64,000 nt of DNA, taken from positions 148,879 to 212,878 of the forward strand of contig VTPC01004451.1 in assembly GCA_011009095.1 (NCBI GenBank), in the 5' to 3' direction. The notes under the pieces are model-generated. The model saw only the letters and a list, made by a program, of their open reading frames with translations. It ran no database searches and was not told where the DNA came from. Shown here in pieces: positions 25,601 through 37,439 of the stretch. This DNA is from Ignelater luminosus. Its lineage: Eukaryota > Arthropoda > Insecta > Coleoptera > Elateridae. The first letter of the stretch is position 1, and each line of letters begins with the position of its first letter. A program made the position numbers and the translations under genes.

Positions 25601-25850
25601 TCTTAGTTTCCTACACACAATGATGAAATGCACAGCTTGACTTTTCTAGGACAGTTTTTACTGAAGACCCCAATTTAGTTTTTATGTTCGAGCTGTCAAT
25701 ACGCGAACGCATTTTGTTTTTTGTTCTTTTGAACTACCAACATCACCACCCCTAATTACACAATTACTCTTCTCATCGCTCTCTACACTTCTTATTAATT
25801 TTACCTTTGGCGGCAACTCGAAAAACTTTCTCATTTTATGATCAAAGATT
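22645..25850. other. Non-coding, AT-rich; (TG)12 microsatellite
   Basis: No supported gene. A (TG)12 run lies at 24531-24555. CpG-richer patches near 23330-23380 and 23870-24040 lack clear splice-bounded frames. Confidence 0.55.
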
Positions 25851-27333
25851 CTGATTGAAACAGGCCGCCTTCGGCGGCCAAACATCGTACTGTTCTCTCG
25901 TTACCCATGCCGTCTTTAGTGCCTTCTTAGCAATGCTATTATAAACCTGAATATCCCATAAGGGAGTTATAGTATGGCTAAGGTTTTACTTTTGCCATCC
26001 ATACCGCCCTTTCGTGGTACCTCATAAAACTTCTTAAACAGGATCTATCATAAACTTTAATTTTGCGCTCCCCCCTTGCATCTTGAAGAAAGTTATAGTA
26101 ATTTTAAACACTTGAAGATTGTAGTTCTCCCTTTTTTTCGAGACAACTTTCTGCAGTCTTCTTTCCCCTTAAAGAAAACCATTTTGACTTCTTATCAGAA
26201 CATACACTTGATGACCATGCTAGCGTTTAAGACCGCCTACGACAGTTGCGGTTAGGCTTTATATTCCTTCCTGGAAAAAGCTAATATGAACTTTGCGCCT
26301 CCGTTTTGCAGGAAACCATAAACTTTCTTAGAGAAACTATCAGCAGCAGTCCTTCTTTAAAACCGTAAACCGAACCTTTCGAAGTCACCTGCAACAATAG
26401 ATGATTTGGTTTTGCAGTTTTCGGGAACTTTTCCGCCGGAGGCTGCAATTTAAAATCACGAGCTTCTTGTAGATTTTAAATTTGACAGCAACGCTTATAA
26501 CTTTGTCAAAAGTAGCGGTTTTGTGATTGAAGGTTAGGATATCAGGCCGCCTTCGGCGGCCAAAATTGCAGTGTTCTCTTTTTATTCACGCCGCCTTTGG
26601 CGACACATCGTAAATCTAATTTAAAGGTTACTTTCCGCGCTTTTTTTAAGAGATTTGTCTTCTTCACCAATGCTGCGTTTGGCAGCACCTCATGAAACAG
26701 TAGATGATTGGGTTTTACCGTTCTCGGGAACTTTTCCGCCGAACGCTTTCATAAGGCTTAAAGGCTGCAATTTAAGATCACGACCTTCTTGTACATTTTA
26801 AATTTGGCAGCAACGCTTATAACTTTTTCAAAAGTAGCTGCTTTATGATTGAAGGTTAAGATAGCAGGCCGACTTCGGCGGCCAGAATTGAACTATTCTC
26901 TTCTTATCCATGCCGCCTTCGGCGGCACATTGTAGATCTAACTTAAAAGTCGCTTTCCGCGTTCTTCTTTAAGGAGATTTGCCTTTTTCACCGATACCGC
27001 CTTTGACAGAACCTCGTGAAATTTCTTAGAGAAACCTGTCTTAAGCTAGAACGTCGTGCTCGTGTTTTGAAGATTGCGCTTCCCGTTCAGGCAACCAACG
27101 GTCGAGCTCTGCGTCCTTCCTTTCCCTTAATGAAAGCCGCCCTAAAATCAAAGATCGTAGTTTGTGTTACTTTTCGAAGCCACCTGTGGCAACAAACAAT
27201 TGGGCTTTGCCTTTCTCAGAAACTAAGCCCAGCCTTTTTGTAAGGTTTATGGGCTGTGCTCTGCAATCATGAGTTTTCTGTAAATCTCACATTTGACAGC
27301 AACGGTAAGACCGTCAGCGACCGCAAACCTTAA

Positions 27334-28582
27334 GGCGGATTCCCGCTCGTACGCAGAATTTCGATGCCGCAGAAACTCGTGGTTGCAGAAAGTTCGATCC
27401 TATACTGTGCAGTGCAGTAGTTCCACGTCGTATGCGCACTGGTGCACATTTCAGATGACGCGATAGGCTGTAAGTATCATTTGTGAGCGCAGAACTACGT
27501 TGCTGCGAAAGTTCGTACAATTTCAACTTTGGACGCACAAGTCTACAAAAAACGCTAGTTTATCGTTCCGATCTACTTTTACAATACGATCGCTGTTTTA
27601 CCGACCTTTAAATATAAATTATAATAAATTGTTCTTTCTTTTACTTTTTATTCTTATTTATTTTTATGTTTTTGGTTTTAAAGTAAAATGAAACTTCTTG
27701 TTATTATATAATTTATTTTGAACGTTTCGAGAATTATTATTCTCTTCTTCGGTAAAAGCTATAAAAAAATATATAAATATCATTAAAATTAAATGAAAAA
27801 TACATTTACCTTCATAAAATTATAAAAACTTAAAAACTAAGAATTAGAATTCAAATAAACTGTATAATTATAAAAATTGACAGTAATATCTGTAATTAAT
27901 TAATCTACCGAAACAGGGCATCTTTGATTTTTATGATATAGAAAATATTTTTAGAATAGTAATGAAAGTTATTTTATAAAATCGTGATATACTATAATTT
28001 TAAGATTACAATGTCTTGTCTAAAATCTATACTGTCAGGTTTTTTGATGTGAAACATTTCTAGAAAAATTTTTTTATAATATTTTTGCTCATGTTCTAAA
28101 ATTTTGACATTGTCAAAATCGAAGCAGTATCGTCTTTGAAAAGTTTTATAGATGATTTGTGTTGATTTATTCTATTTTTGATTAATTGTTTTGTTTGATC
28201 AATGTATTTTTTATTGCAAAATTTACAATTGATTTGGTATATCACGTTGGATTGTAAACTTAATGGAGTTTTCGATTTTAGTTTTGTATAAAATTGTTGT
28301 GTTGTGTTAATAATTGTTTTAATAAACTCAGAATTTATTTTTAACGCTGTTTTTAGTATCATTAGTAACTTTATATAAACTGTATTTGTTACTACATTCT
28401 CGTAGGTCCCTCTGCCGTAAAAATGCTTTAAGCAATGTCTGCGTAGCACTCAGTACCAAAAAAACCTTGCATTGAACTACGCTCACTTGTACGCGTCTTT
28501 ACGACATTTTACGCAGTTCCACGACAAAGTAGTTGCACGTATATTCGCGACATGAAATTCTGCGTACGAGCGGGAATCCGCC
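27334..28582. mobile_element. TIR transposon with perfect 29-bp ends, TTAA-like target
   Basis: The first 29 bp (27334-27362, beginning GGCGGATTCCCGCTCGTACG) are the exact complement of 28554-28582. Similarity continues inward with divergence. The flanks are TTAA (27330-27333) and TTTA (28583-28586), suggesting the TTAA duplication used by piggyBac and Kolobok elements, one base altered. No transposase of its own is visible. A Penelope-like fragment occupies much of the inside. It splits array B, whose units continue on both sides. Confidence 0.8.
27720..28449 (-). pseudogene. Penelope-like element fragment, GIY-YIG endonuclease domain
   Basis: The minus frame 28449-28096 includes FYTKLKSKTPLSLQSN, then VIYQINCKFCNKKYIDQTKQ and NRINQHKSS, the GIY-YIG-type endonuclease region at the C-terminus of Penelope-like retroelements (here YIDQT in place of the usual YIGQT). 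A frameshift near 28120 moves the reading to another frame that continues FDFDNVKILEHEQKYYKKIF and ends at a stop at 27992-27994. Beyond it, near 27720-27765 on the minus strand, the GAAGAAGAGAATAATAATTC and CGAAACGTTCAAAA stretch fits the tail of such elements. The reverse transcriptase domain is absent, so this is a 5'-truncated, frameshifted copy. Confidence 0.8.
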
Positions 28583-29339
28583 TTTAGCAAAACTATCATG
28601 AATTTGTAGCGTTTGGCACTCTTCTTTAAGGAACTTCGCTTTTTCCACCCATGCCGCCTTTGGCGGCTCGTCAATAAACTCCTTGATCTTAAACTTGCAA
28701 CTTCACGCTTGTGTTTTCACAGCGCACCGTAGTATTCCCCATAGGGAAAGTTACAGTAGCCAACGGTCTAGTTGCGCCCTTTCTTCCTTTTCAAGATGCT
28801 ACCGTAGAGCTTATGTTTTTTTATGTTTTTCTTTCTCAAAGGAAACTACCGTTACCAAATCTACCTGATATGCTCTCTTTACAAGTGCTGCAGAAGGCGG
28901 CATACCAAAAACTTTTCTAACAAAGCTATAAAGCCCTTCTTGTCTCTTAAAGAAATCGTACAGTTAAAGGTCAAGATTTGTATTTTATGGCAGCAGATGA
29001 TTGTGTGGGACGCTTTCGTAAGGTTTAAGCTGCAACGCTAAGAAATTCTTTAAAGGCAGCTTTCATAAAATTGGGAATTGTCTTTTGTGAGTAAGTCCAG
29101 AACATTAGATCTCTCTCGCTTCCTTTTGAGATCACGATCTGGTTATGACACTCTAGAAACTTTAAGAATGTTAATCGTATGGTGCTCCGCATCATCAGAG
29201 ACTCATAAAATTTCCTTGTTCTACGGCGTGAACTAGCATTTCATACCTGTATTATTCCACACTTAGGCGGATTGTGAAAAAGACAATTGTCAAATGTTGA
29301 CGATTCTGTTTTAAAATTTTTTTTATTGTAGCCGCTTGT

Positions 29340-29420
29340 TATTATAAGAAGAAAAGCCACGAGATGCGATCAGCAGGACCTTGCTATTTACCCTGTGGGA
29401 CACCAAATTTAGAATTTCAC
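29340..29420 (-). pseudogene. Short reverse transcriptase trace (GVPQG block)
   Basis: The minus strand at about 29370-29412 reads FGVPQGK, stop, QGP, a degraded GVPQGS-LGP reverse transcriptase block. It is only about 15 codons, so it could be coincidence, but it is the third such minus-strand trace in the window. Confidence 0.35.
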
Positions 29421-29429
29421 TTTTAAGCT

Positions 29430-31500
29430 TTTTTTTCTAAATCCATCAAATCTAGTCTGCATTATTTTGTTCTTGGACGAATGAATGAGAAAACGAGAGT
29501 CTAAATATTTGAAGGTGAACGAATTTTTTCTTTTGTTTTCTTTTGCCACTATCTTTGATGTTAAAAGGAAGAATAATCGGAGATATGATCTGCTGCTTTA
29601 TATTGTAGCCAGTCTAGTATTTCTTAAATAAAGAACAATCGAACATCCTCATTGCAAACAGATGCATTTATTTCTTTAGAAATTACAAATTTAAAAAAAA
29701 ATAGAAACACAATCGTTTGTTTAAATTGTTTGAAGTAAGATCATTTCGTAATCTCTTGTAAACCTGCATTTAGAAATAAAAAACAAAAAAAGGATCAATT
29801 TTATATTACGAGTTCATCACATCAGAAAAGACTCGCGTGTTATAAAATCTCCCTGATCTCCTAAATACTTAACAAGAATTCTCTCTTCAAAAAAATTAAA
29901 TAAATAAAAAGAACGCTCTTAATTGTATCTCATCATAGCTACAAACTTTCACGTAATTATCCACAAAGAGAAACAATTCAATGTTAACGTTTAAGTAATG
30001 TAAAAGGCGATGAAGCATTCAATCTTTAAATTTTTCTCAAGACTCTAAAAGAATTGTTGCACCCAAAAATTCACACACTCATAGAGAACTAGGAACGAAC
30101 ACACACACACACAGACAACAATTAGTTTATGAGTTTTATAAAAGAAGAAGATCCTGTTCGTCTTTCAATTGTTTTAAAAGAGGAAAAAACAGGTATTTTA
30201 ATTTTTTTTGGGTGGTACTGTCAGTTAATTGAACAATTACTTTTTATGTTCTTGAAATTTAACACAGTAGAGTAAGTGAGCGTATATAAAGTAGACGATA
30301 CTAAATTTGGTTAGACGTTTTGATGTTTTAGTAATTCACAAACATCGTTATGTCATGTTTATCTTAAGCATTTAATGACACATTATGTGGCCCACCTTCC
30401 ACATATGTAACGAGATAAAATTTCAAAGAAAGCTAAAAAAAGCGAGAGGAGTGAATTGGAAGTTTTTATTAGTTTAAGTAAGCGTACACGAACGCAATAA
30501 ATTATTTCACAGCACGAGACCGAAATTAAGTAGCGGTATTTAGTAGTTAGTGGTAGGCTCTCTATGTTTCTTCCTTTTCCTTCCCGTTCCTCTTTTTTTT
30601 CGGGTAATTCTCGTGCATTACGTGGAATTAAGAACCACAAAACAATTAAGATTTGAAGATTGGGTGCGTAGATGCTCCTTCGGCGTGACCAACTAGACCT
30701 GGGCCCGTTTATATTCAAATAGGCGCCCACACTTCGCATTCTTCAGCGTACAGGTATTTATCTCTCTGGTTCTTTCTGCCTGTGTATGTGTTTGTGTGTG
30801 TATATGTATGAATGTGTGTGTGTGTTGTGACCGAACAACTGGAGTTCCAGACGAAAAGAATTCTAACATTGGTAAAACGACGTTTTCACTTATTATAGCC
30901 GCAACAGCATTGCTCGAATTGTTAAGTTGATAGCGTACATCTTTCAACCTACATACATATGTGTGTGGATGTTTCTGAATTGTAAGAAATTTCTTCTTTT
31001 GTTTACCTTCTTTCTTTGTGCAATTGAAGATACCAGTTGGTGAAAATTCGACAAACTGAAATAATAAATCATGTTATAAGGCCTCAAATGCTATGTGAGA
31101 GTCATAATGTTGCCATCTGGTGATTTTCACTCTAAAGTACCGTCTCTGTTTTTTTTTTAATTTCTTCTCTGGAACAATTTCAAACTGATGATTCTACAAG
31201 TTGAACTCTGAATCACAGAAACTTATTGTATTTGGTCTTACGAACAACCGTCGTATATTTTATAAAATAAATCTCCAAGATTTAATTTATTAATATTGAT
31301 ATAATCTAGATGAGCAACGATTTGAAACCCTAGAAATTTTATTTCGAATTTTCACGCTAATTTTTATGCTCGGGGCTACTACAGTATCTAAGATAATCAA
31401 ACTGGAGCAGCGTCGAATCTTCGCAAGGGACACTCACCCGGATCTCAAGCCATGCTTAACAATGCTATTTTTTCTTTTTACATCTATAAAAATGAGATTT
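29430..31500. other. Non-coding, AT-rich
   Basis: CA-rich run at 30099-30114 and TG-rich stretch at 30780-30830. The minus frame 30383-30739 (118 codons) has no recognisable motif or splice context and is not called. Confidence 0.5.
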
Positions 31501-31504
31501 TGCA

Positions 31505-31570
31505 GCAATTTTGATATCTAATAGAAAAGAGGAAAATATGTGAAGAAACCATCCATTATTCAGGGTGACA
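31505..31570. repeat. Dispersed repeat end, GTGAAGAAACC...TTATTCAGGGTGA, copy 1
   Basis: About 60 bp aligns with 36957-37025 and 39018-39082: TAATAGAAAAGAG, then TATGTGAAGAAACC and ATTATTCAGGGTGA. It looks like the terminus of a dispersed element. Confidence 0.65.
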
Positions 31571-31984
31571 CAATTACTTCAACCCATCTGTGATGAGTGA
31601 AATCTTACTAATTCTATATTTTTGTTTATAAACGTTAACAGTGGTGTAAGTATATTGTTAATTATTAGTATTAATCTTAGAACCATAGAAAAGAAGAAAA
31701 CATCTTTTGAAATGTTGTAAGTTTGAAAGAATTAAAGAATCCCTAGACATTTTAGAATTATACTCGATTTGCTTTCATGATTATGTAGCTTTCTGCCCTG
31801 ACATACGAGTAGTTTCAAGCTAAATGTGTTATCGTAGAGTATACCTTCACTGGGAAGTGATGGTTCATTACAAAAATCAACCAATCGGGCTGCCAAAGTT
31901 GACGAGCATTTACCTAAATCAAAAGCAAATTGAATTTTTGAAATTGCCAAGTATATCTAAAGAAAACGTCTTCTTCTAACTTTT

Positions 31985-33255
31985 CTTCAGACCCACCAAA
32001 CCATCTGCGGTGGTTTATGGTATTGCCGGGCTTCTCCTCGACCAGACCTTCCTACGTTTGGGTTTCCTCTCTCAAGTCGTATTTTATTCTTGACCGTATC
32101 ATTAATAACAACTCACGGTCAGATTTTGCCCTCGATTGAGTTACTCGTGTCTTCTTGGCTCTACTTCTCACATCTAGTGATTACAGTCGACCTCTGTTGT
32201 TTTTCAGGTGGCTCACTGTCGGAATTCGCCCTCCCCTAATCTACTACGACCGAGATTTGACCTCTACGAGGATATTTGTGATGGTTCAAAGTTGGGATTG
32301 GGCTTCACTTCAGGCCACTTGCTGTTATTACAGTCGTCTTCTTCATCTTTCAAGCAACTTGCTTACGGTTAAATTTCTTCTCCTGGTCAGACTTTCTCTT
32401 CTTTCAAGCTGATAACCCATGCTTTCCTCTCCATGTCGAGCTTTCTCTTCCGCCAGGCTATCAGTAACAGCTCATGGTCAAGTTTTTCCTTAATCTAGTT
32501 ACTTGCAATGGAACTTCGTCCTCAACTATGACCAGCTGAGATGATCTTTGCTTTAATTCAGACTACCTCTAGTGACCTCACTCAGCGTTTCTTCTTTTTT
32601 CAAGCCGGTTGCGGTGACCCACAGTCTGGTTTCTTTTTCGCCAATTTCCCTGCTTTGACTCGCGGGCGGATTTCGCCTGCCATCAGGCCCCTTACGGTGG
32701 ACAAGTCGGACTTTATTCCCCACCAAGCCATCAATAATTACAATGATGAGATTTTACCTTCAATCGAGCTACCCACGGTCGAACTTTCTTGTCTTCTAAA
32801 GCCTCTACGCTGCCTCGTCGTCAGGTTTTGCCTGCTGTCTGGTTACTTAGAGCTGGGCCTTTTCTTCAAGTTGGACTTTATTTTCTACCAGGCAATCGAT
32901 TGTAACGATGATCAAGGTTTACCTTCAATCAAGCCGTCTACGGTCGAACTTCCTTCTCCATCAAACTTCCTGCACTGAGTCATGGTCGAGTTTCGTCTAC
33001 TATCAGGCTATTTACGATGGCCTAAGTTGGGGTTTTTCTTCTTCAAGTCGGACTTTATCCTCGACCAGGCCGTCAATGATAAACGAGGATCAGGTTTACC
33101 TTCAATCAAGCTACCCACGGTTGAACTTTCTTCTCTTCCGAAGCCTCTACGCCGACTCGCGTGCTATCAGGCCACTTAAGGCGGCTCACGATTGGATCTT
33201 TTCTCCAAGTCGGACTTTATTTTCTACCAAGCAATCGATTGTAACGATGATTAAT
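31985..33255. repeat. Degenerate array C (CATCTGCGGTGG / CAAGTCGGACTTTATT)
   Basis: Repeated blocks include AAGTCGGACTTTATT (33050, 33208), CTTCAATCAAGC-ACGGT-GAACTT (32930 and 33100) and CTACCA-GCAATCGATTGTAA (32884 and 33225). It begins with CCATCTGCGGTGGTTTATGG, close to the array D core. Open frames, such as 145 codons at 32541, follow the repeat. The right edge abuts the LINE. Confidence 0.75.
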
Positions 33256-33261
33256 TAAAGA

Positions 33262-34790
33262 GAAAAAACATGCATGGACAAGGTATCTAAGCACAAGGAA
33301 GACAGAAGACTACGAAAAATACAAAGAAATACGAAAAAAAGTAAAAACAGAGATTAAGAAAGCAAAACAAGAATCGTGGATAAAATTTGGTTAAAAGATG
33401 ACAGAAAACTACAGGGATAACCAGAAACTTTTTTACGGAACCCTAAAACAACTTAGACAGAAGAAAGAATATGACATGATGAATATAAGAGGAAAAGATG
33501 GAAATATAATTACAGGAGAAAACCAAATAATTGAAAGGTGGAGACAGTATTTTAAAATACTAACAAAGTCGGAAATAACCACAGACGAAATGCAAGAGGA
33601 GATAAACGAAAATGAAGAAATAGAACAAATACAAGAAAAAGAAGTAATAGACGCCATACAAAAGTTAAAATTAGGACAAGCACCAGGAATAGACAATATA
33701 ACACCAGAAATGATAAAGTATATGGGAGAAAAAGGAATAACACAACTTACAGAATTATTGAACGAAATAATGAAGTCCACAAAAGTGCCAGATGAATGGA
33801 ATGTAGGAATCATACTACCTATACACAAGAAAGGAGATAAAAAAGTCTGTGAGAATTATAGAGGAATAATGCGAACAAGTGTACCTGCAAAAGTATTTAC
33901 AAAAATAATCGAAAAAATAATTAGAAGTAAGATCGAAAATACAATAGAAGAGAGCTAATGTGGATTTAGAAGTGAGAGAAGCACACAAGACCTAATATTT
34001 ACGATAAGACAAATAAGCGAAAAAGTTATAAATAAAAATAGAGAAATGCATATGTGGTTTATTGATTTAGAAAAAGCATTCAATAGGATAAAAAGAGTAG
34101 AAAGAAAAAGTATAGATAAAAGGAATATTGAAGTAATAAAATCAATGTACAAAAATAACAGCAACATAGTTAGAACCAACAATGAAGAATCAAGAAAATT
34201 AGAAACAAAAATAGAAGTTAAACAAGGATGTGTGTTGGGCTCTCTTTTATTCTCAGTAGTATTAGACGAAACAATAAAAGAAGCAAAGAAAAAGATAAAA
34301 ACATTAAAATTGGGATATTGGCAAATAGAACAAACAGAAATGAACGAACTTATGTTTGCAGATGATATGGCTATAATGGCAGATACAGAAAATAATCTAC
34401 AGCACAATCTAGAAGTGTTAGAACAAGAATTGAAGAAAATAAACATGAAGATAAATATAGAGAAAACAAAAAGCATGATAATGTCAAAAGAGACTAAATC
34501 ACATAATATACGACTACAAGGAAAACAAATAGAACAAGTAAAAAGTTTTAAATATTTGGAATCAATGTAATGGAAAAATAGAAAAGGAAATCAACGATAG
34601 AATGGGAAAAACAGCAAAGATGCGTGTAATATGATGAAGACGACATTTTTAGGGAAGAAGGAGATACCCAGTAAAATAAAAACAGAAGTAGTTAAAAAAG
34701 TGGTAAGACCGACAATCATGTACAGCACCGAAAATCACACATCGCTGGAAAATACCAAAGGCTGCCTTCGGGACGAGACAAGTATCAACT
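33262..34790 (+). pseudogene. 5'-truncated non-LTR retrotransposon (LINE) reverse transcriptase
   Basis: About 1.5 kb of the reverse transcriptase part of an insect LINE. In order: LGQAPGIDNITPEMIKYMGE and PDEWNVGIILPIHKKGDK with CENYRGI (33690-33870); CGFRSERSTQDL (33958-33993); FIDLEKAF (34060-34083); VKQGCVLGSLLFSVVLDE (34218-34271); and catalytic FADD in LMFADDMAIMAD (34350-34385). Damage is clear: a TAA stop at 33957-33959 where Gln is usual before CGFR, an apparent in-frame deletion after FNRIKR, and a frameshift near 34565 after which EKEINDRMGKTAK continues in another frame, with a further frame change at about 34620. The N-terminal endonuclease is missing. It lies against array C on the left. 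Confidence 0.9.
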
Positions 34791-34837
34791 TTGCCAACCA
34801 TACCTAGCAAAGTTTAAATTGTTATTTTTATTTTTTT

Positions 34838-34915
34838 CTGACCGCACAGGGGGCCCCTTGATTGAACGGGGCCCTGGGCTGCAGCCCATAAAGACCATGC
34901 CTAAATCCGCCCCTG
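34838..34915. repeat. hAT-type element end with two hairpins
   Basis: The segment ends TAAATCCGCCCCTG (34902-34915), the complement of CAGGGGCGGATTTA, which fits hAT ends (CAGGG = YARNG). Next to it are a GGGCCCC/GGGGCCC hairpin (34851-34874) and the perfect palindrome TGGGCTGCAGCCCA (34875-34888). The same end recurs at 36423 (opposite strand) and 51365-51378. Confidence 0.55.
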
Positions 34916-36956
34916 AATGTCTGTACAGTCAAAATCTGAAATCCCTAGTGTTTGATTCTTTTTTAGATGGGCGAGGTGATGTTTGTTTAAAACTAAAAAG
35001 TGTAGAAAATGGCAGTCGGATATAAATATCTCTTTTTCTATTCAGAAACAAAAGAAAATAACCTGCCCAGTTATCTCCGATCAAATTACATTAGTGCAAC
35101 TTTAAATCAAAATAATAATTAGCTTCCTACAATTTTTCATCCAAGGAGTAAAGGATGTGTCCCGCAGCGAATCTGTCATCTTGCCTTTTATATTCCACTT
35201 TAACATTCTTCATAAATTTAATGAAATGTAAATCTGCACCTTGCATTTATACGTTACCTACGTACTAATTGATTCTAATTTATAGAGCTTTTCTATAAGT
35301 AGAAATAGTCTGAAAGAAAAGAAATTTCAGAGACTTTTCTCTTTTTTCCCCAATAAAATCTAATCCATACCTAGAAAGTTATTTTTTTATCTGATATAGA
35401 ACACGAAAATAAGGGTCGTTGCCCTAAATATTCTCTCTTTCCACACTACTCTCTATATATTTGTATGGGTAAACTCTTCTGTTATAGAAAAACAAAAAAC
35501 TTATAACGGAAATGGAACAACATAAAAATAGATACCCATAATATAAAAAGGGGATTGTTAGTGTGAAGTTTAGATGAGAAGGAAGGTTTATAGGTAGTGG
35601 AGTTGTCGTTTATAATATTTACCATCTTTTGGTCTTCATTATAATGCTGCATATTTATAGAACGTAAAAATGCACTTACCTTTTACAATAAATTAGTAGT
35701 TGCGTGTGGGAATTTTATAATTGCATCCCATAAGTAATATCGTATAAAACTAAATAAATTACTGAACCATTAATGGAATGATTCAGTCGATAATTAGTAC
35801 CTTCTTTTATTTTTATCAAAAATAAATAACGAGATCGCCTTGTTGTTTGTTCTTAAAACAAACGAAAAATACCTTTTATAATAAAAGATAATAAGAAGAG
35901 ACACGAAATGTTGCTGTTGTTGTTATTACTATTATTATCGTTATATTTAGCCATAACATGCATTATTTATTAAGACTTTCTAAAAAGTATCTAATTATCA
36001 AATAAAACAATGATTTAAACAATATCACCGCACATCCATCTCTTACTCATAAGGAAATGAACGCGTGAGAGACAGACACTGACAACAACCTTTCCCCAAA
36101 ACGATTTCAGACAGTTCCAAAAAGCAAAATTCTTTTTTTAGCATGTACATTATAGAATGCAATAATAATGACTTTATACTCGACTTTACTGGGTATCATT
36201 ATATTATTATGTCTTGTCAGTCTGTCCTCTTCCCTCTCGTTATTATAAAAATAAAAATGGATCGTGTGTGCGAGAGAGAGTCGTTTTGCGCAGACAAATT
36301 ATTTTTATCCACCCGTTGTTATGTTGTTGTGTTGTGCGGGACCGACTCTCCTATTATCTAATATGACACGGTCTTGGTGTGACGGTCATTAAGTCGCAAA
36401 TTTATGGATAGGTGTAACGAAACAGGGGCGGATCACTTATTTTGGTATCAGTTAAAATTTCATAAAAATTCTAAATTGGTAGTTTTCACTTTTCTTATGT
36501 AATTGTGCAACATATGCACTGACCCAATTGTAATAATAAAATCTTAAACATTCTAACCCTGTTCTTAAAATCTATTATTTCCAGATAATTCTCAAGTCTG
36601 GAATTTGACATTTACAGTCGAGCGTGTCCACATATTTTTCAATTGTCTCACTTTTTTTTATTCTGAATATCAAAAAGAGTCCATTAAATCATTTGATATA
36701 TACGAAAAAAGAAAGTTGTTTGTCCTACACAAAAAAGGTAGTGCACGATAAAACTGACCGCACGTGGCTATTTTTTTAGTGAATAAATTTGAAAAATTGA
36801 CGCAAATTCTATAATCGGAATTTAAAAAGCCGCAAGACAAAAATAACAACGAACCCAAACTATTGAAATTGTAAAGACGAAGCGTTTTAATGATTTTTAA
36901 TATTTGGACGACAATCTGTCGAGTTGTGCAGGTAGGTATATATTATTGTTATCTTT
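34916..36956. other. Non-coding, AT-rich
   Basis: No supported gene. A CAGGGGCGGAT hAT-like end starts at 36423, and the interval between it and 34915 has no other sign of a single element. Confidence 0.55.
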
Positions 36957-37025
36957 CGAGTTTAGAATTTTGATATTCGACAAAATAAAATTTGTAAAGA
37001 AACCTTTTATTATTCAGGGTGAGTC
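36957..37025. repeat. Dispersed repeat end, copy 2
   Basis: TTTAGAATTTTGATATTC, then TTGTAAAGAAACC and TTTTATTATTCAGGGTGAGTC, matching the copies at 31.5 and 39.0 kb. Confidence 0.65.
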
Positions 37026-37439
37026 AATAACCTAATATTCGAAAGCTTCTCACCATATTGTTTTATCCATCATTTGTGCAGGCTTACCTTCTTATCAAAC
37101 AGCTCTGGCAAAAATTAAACAGATGAAGAGCAAGGTTTGTGTTGACTTAATTGCTTATTGCTATGCGATTATGCAGTTGAAGGAACGAAGATGATGGGGA
37201 AAAATGCAAACACCTCCACGGCAGTTTCCACCAACAATAAATATTGCCTCCAGAAAAATATCATTATTAGTGTCTTAAAAGTTGGTAATATGGGAATTCG
37301 AGGCAACAGGCAGGCAGTCGACCTTGCCTCGTTCAGTTAACAGTTGATCAGAACTATCCTCCTGCAGGAATTATCTCCGTGGTTAAATATTGTCCTTCTT
37401 TCTATATTCATTGATTATATTCTCAAGCTGTTTTTGAAA

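Larger units (their letters stand above)
25850..29060. repeat. Degenerate array B with GCCGCCTTCGGCGGCC palindromes (interrupted)
   Basis: Units of about 320-340 bp carry GGCCGCCTTCGGCGGCC (25863, 26545 and a variant at 26867, so the last two are 322 bp apart), then CGGGAACTTTTCCGCCG, and GCAGCAACGCTTATAACTTT. The palindrome could form a tight hairpin. The array resumes after the transposon at 27334-28582 (CCATGCCGCCTTTGGCGGC near 28648). No stable long frame is present. Confidence 0.8.

Noticed and set aside
30383-30739. 118-codon minus-strand frame
   Set aside because: No recognised domain, no splice context, and low-complexity Glu/Lys and hydrophobic patches that fit chance.
32541-33258. 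145- and 116-codon plus-strand frames
   Set aside because: They are read-through of array C, with overlapping frames open in parallel.
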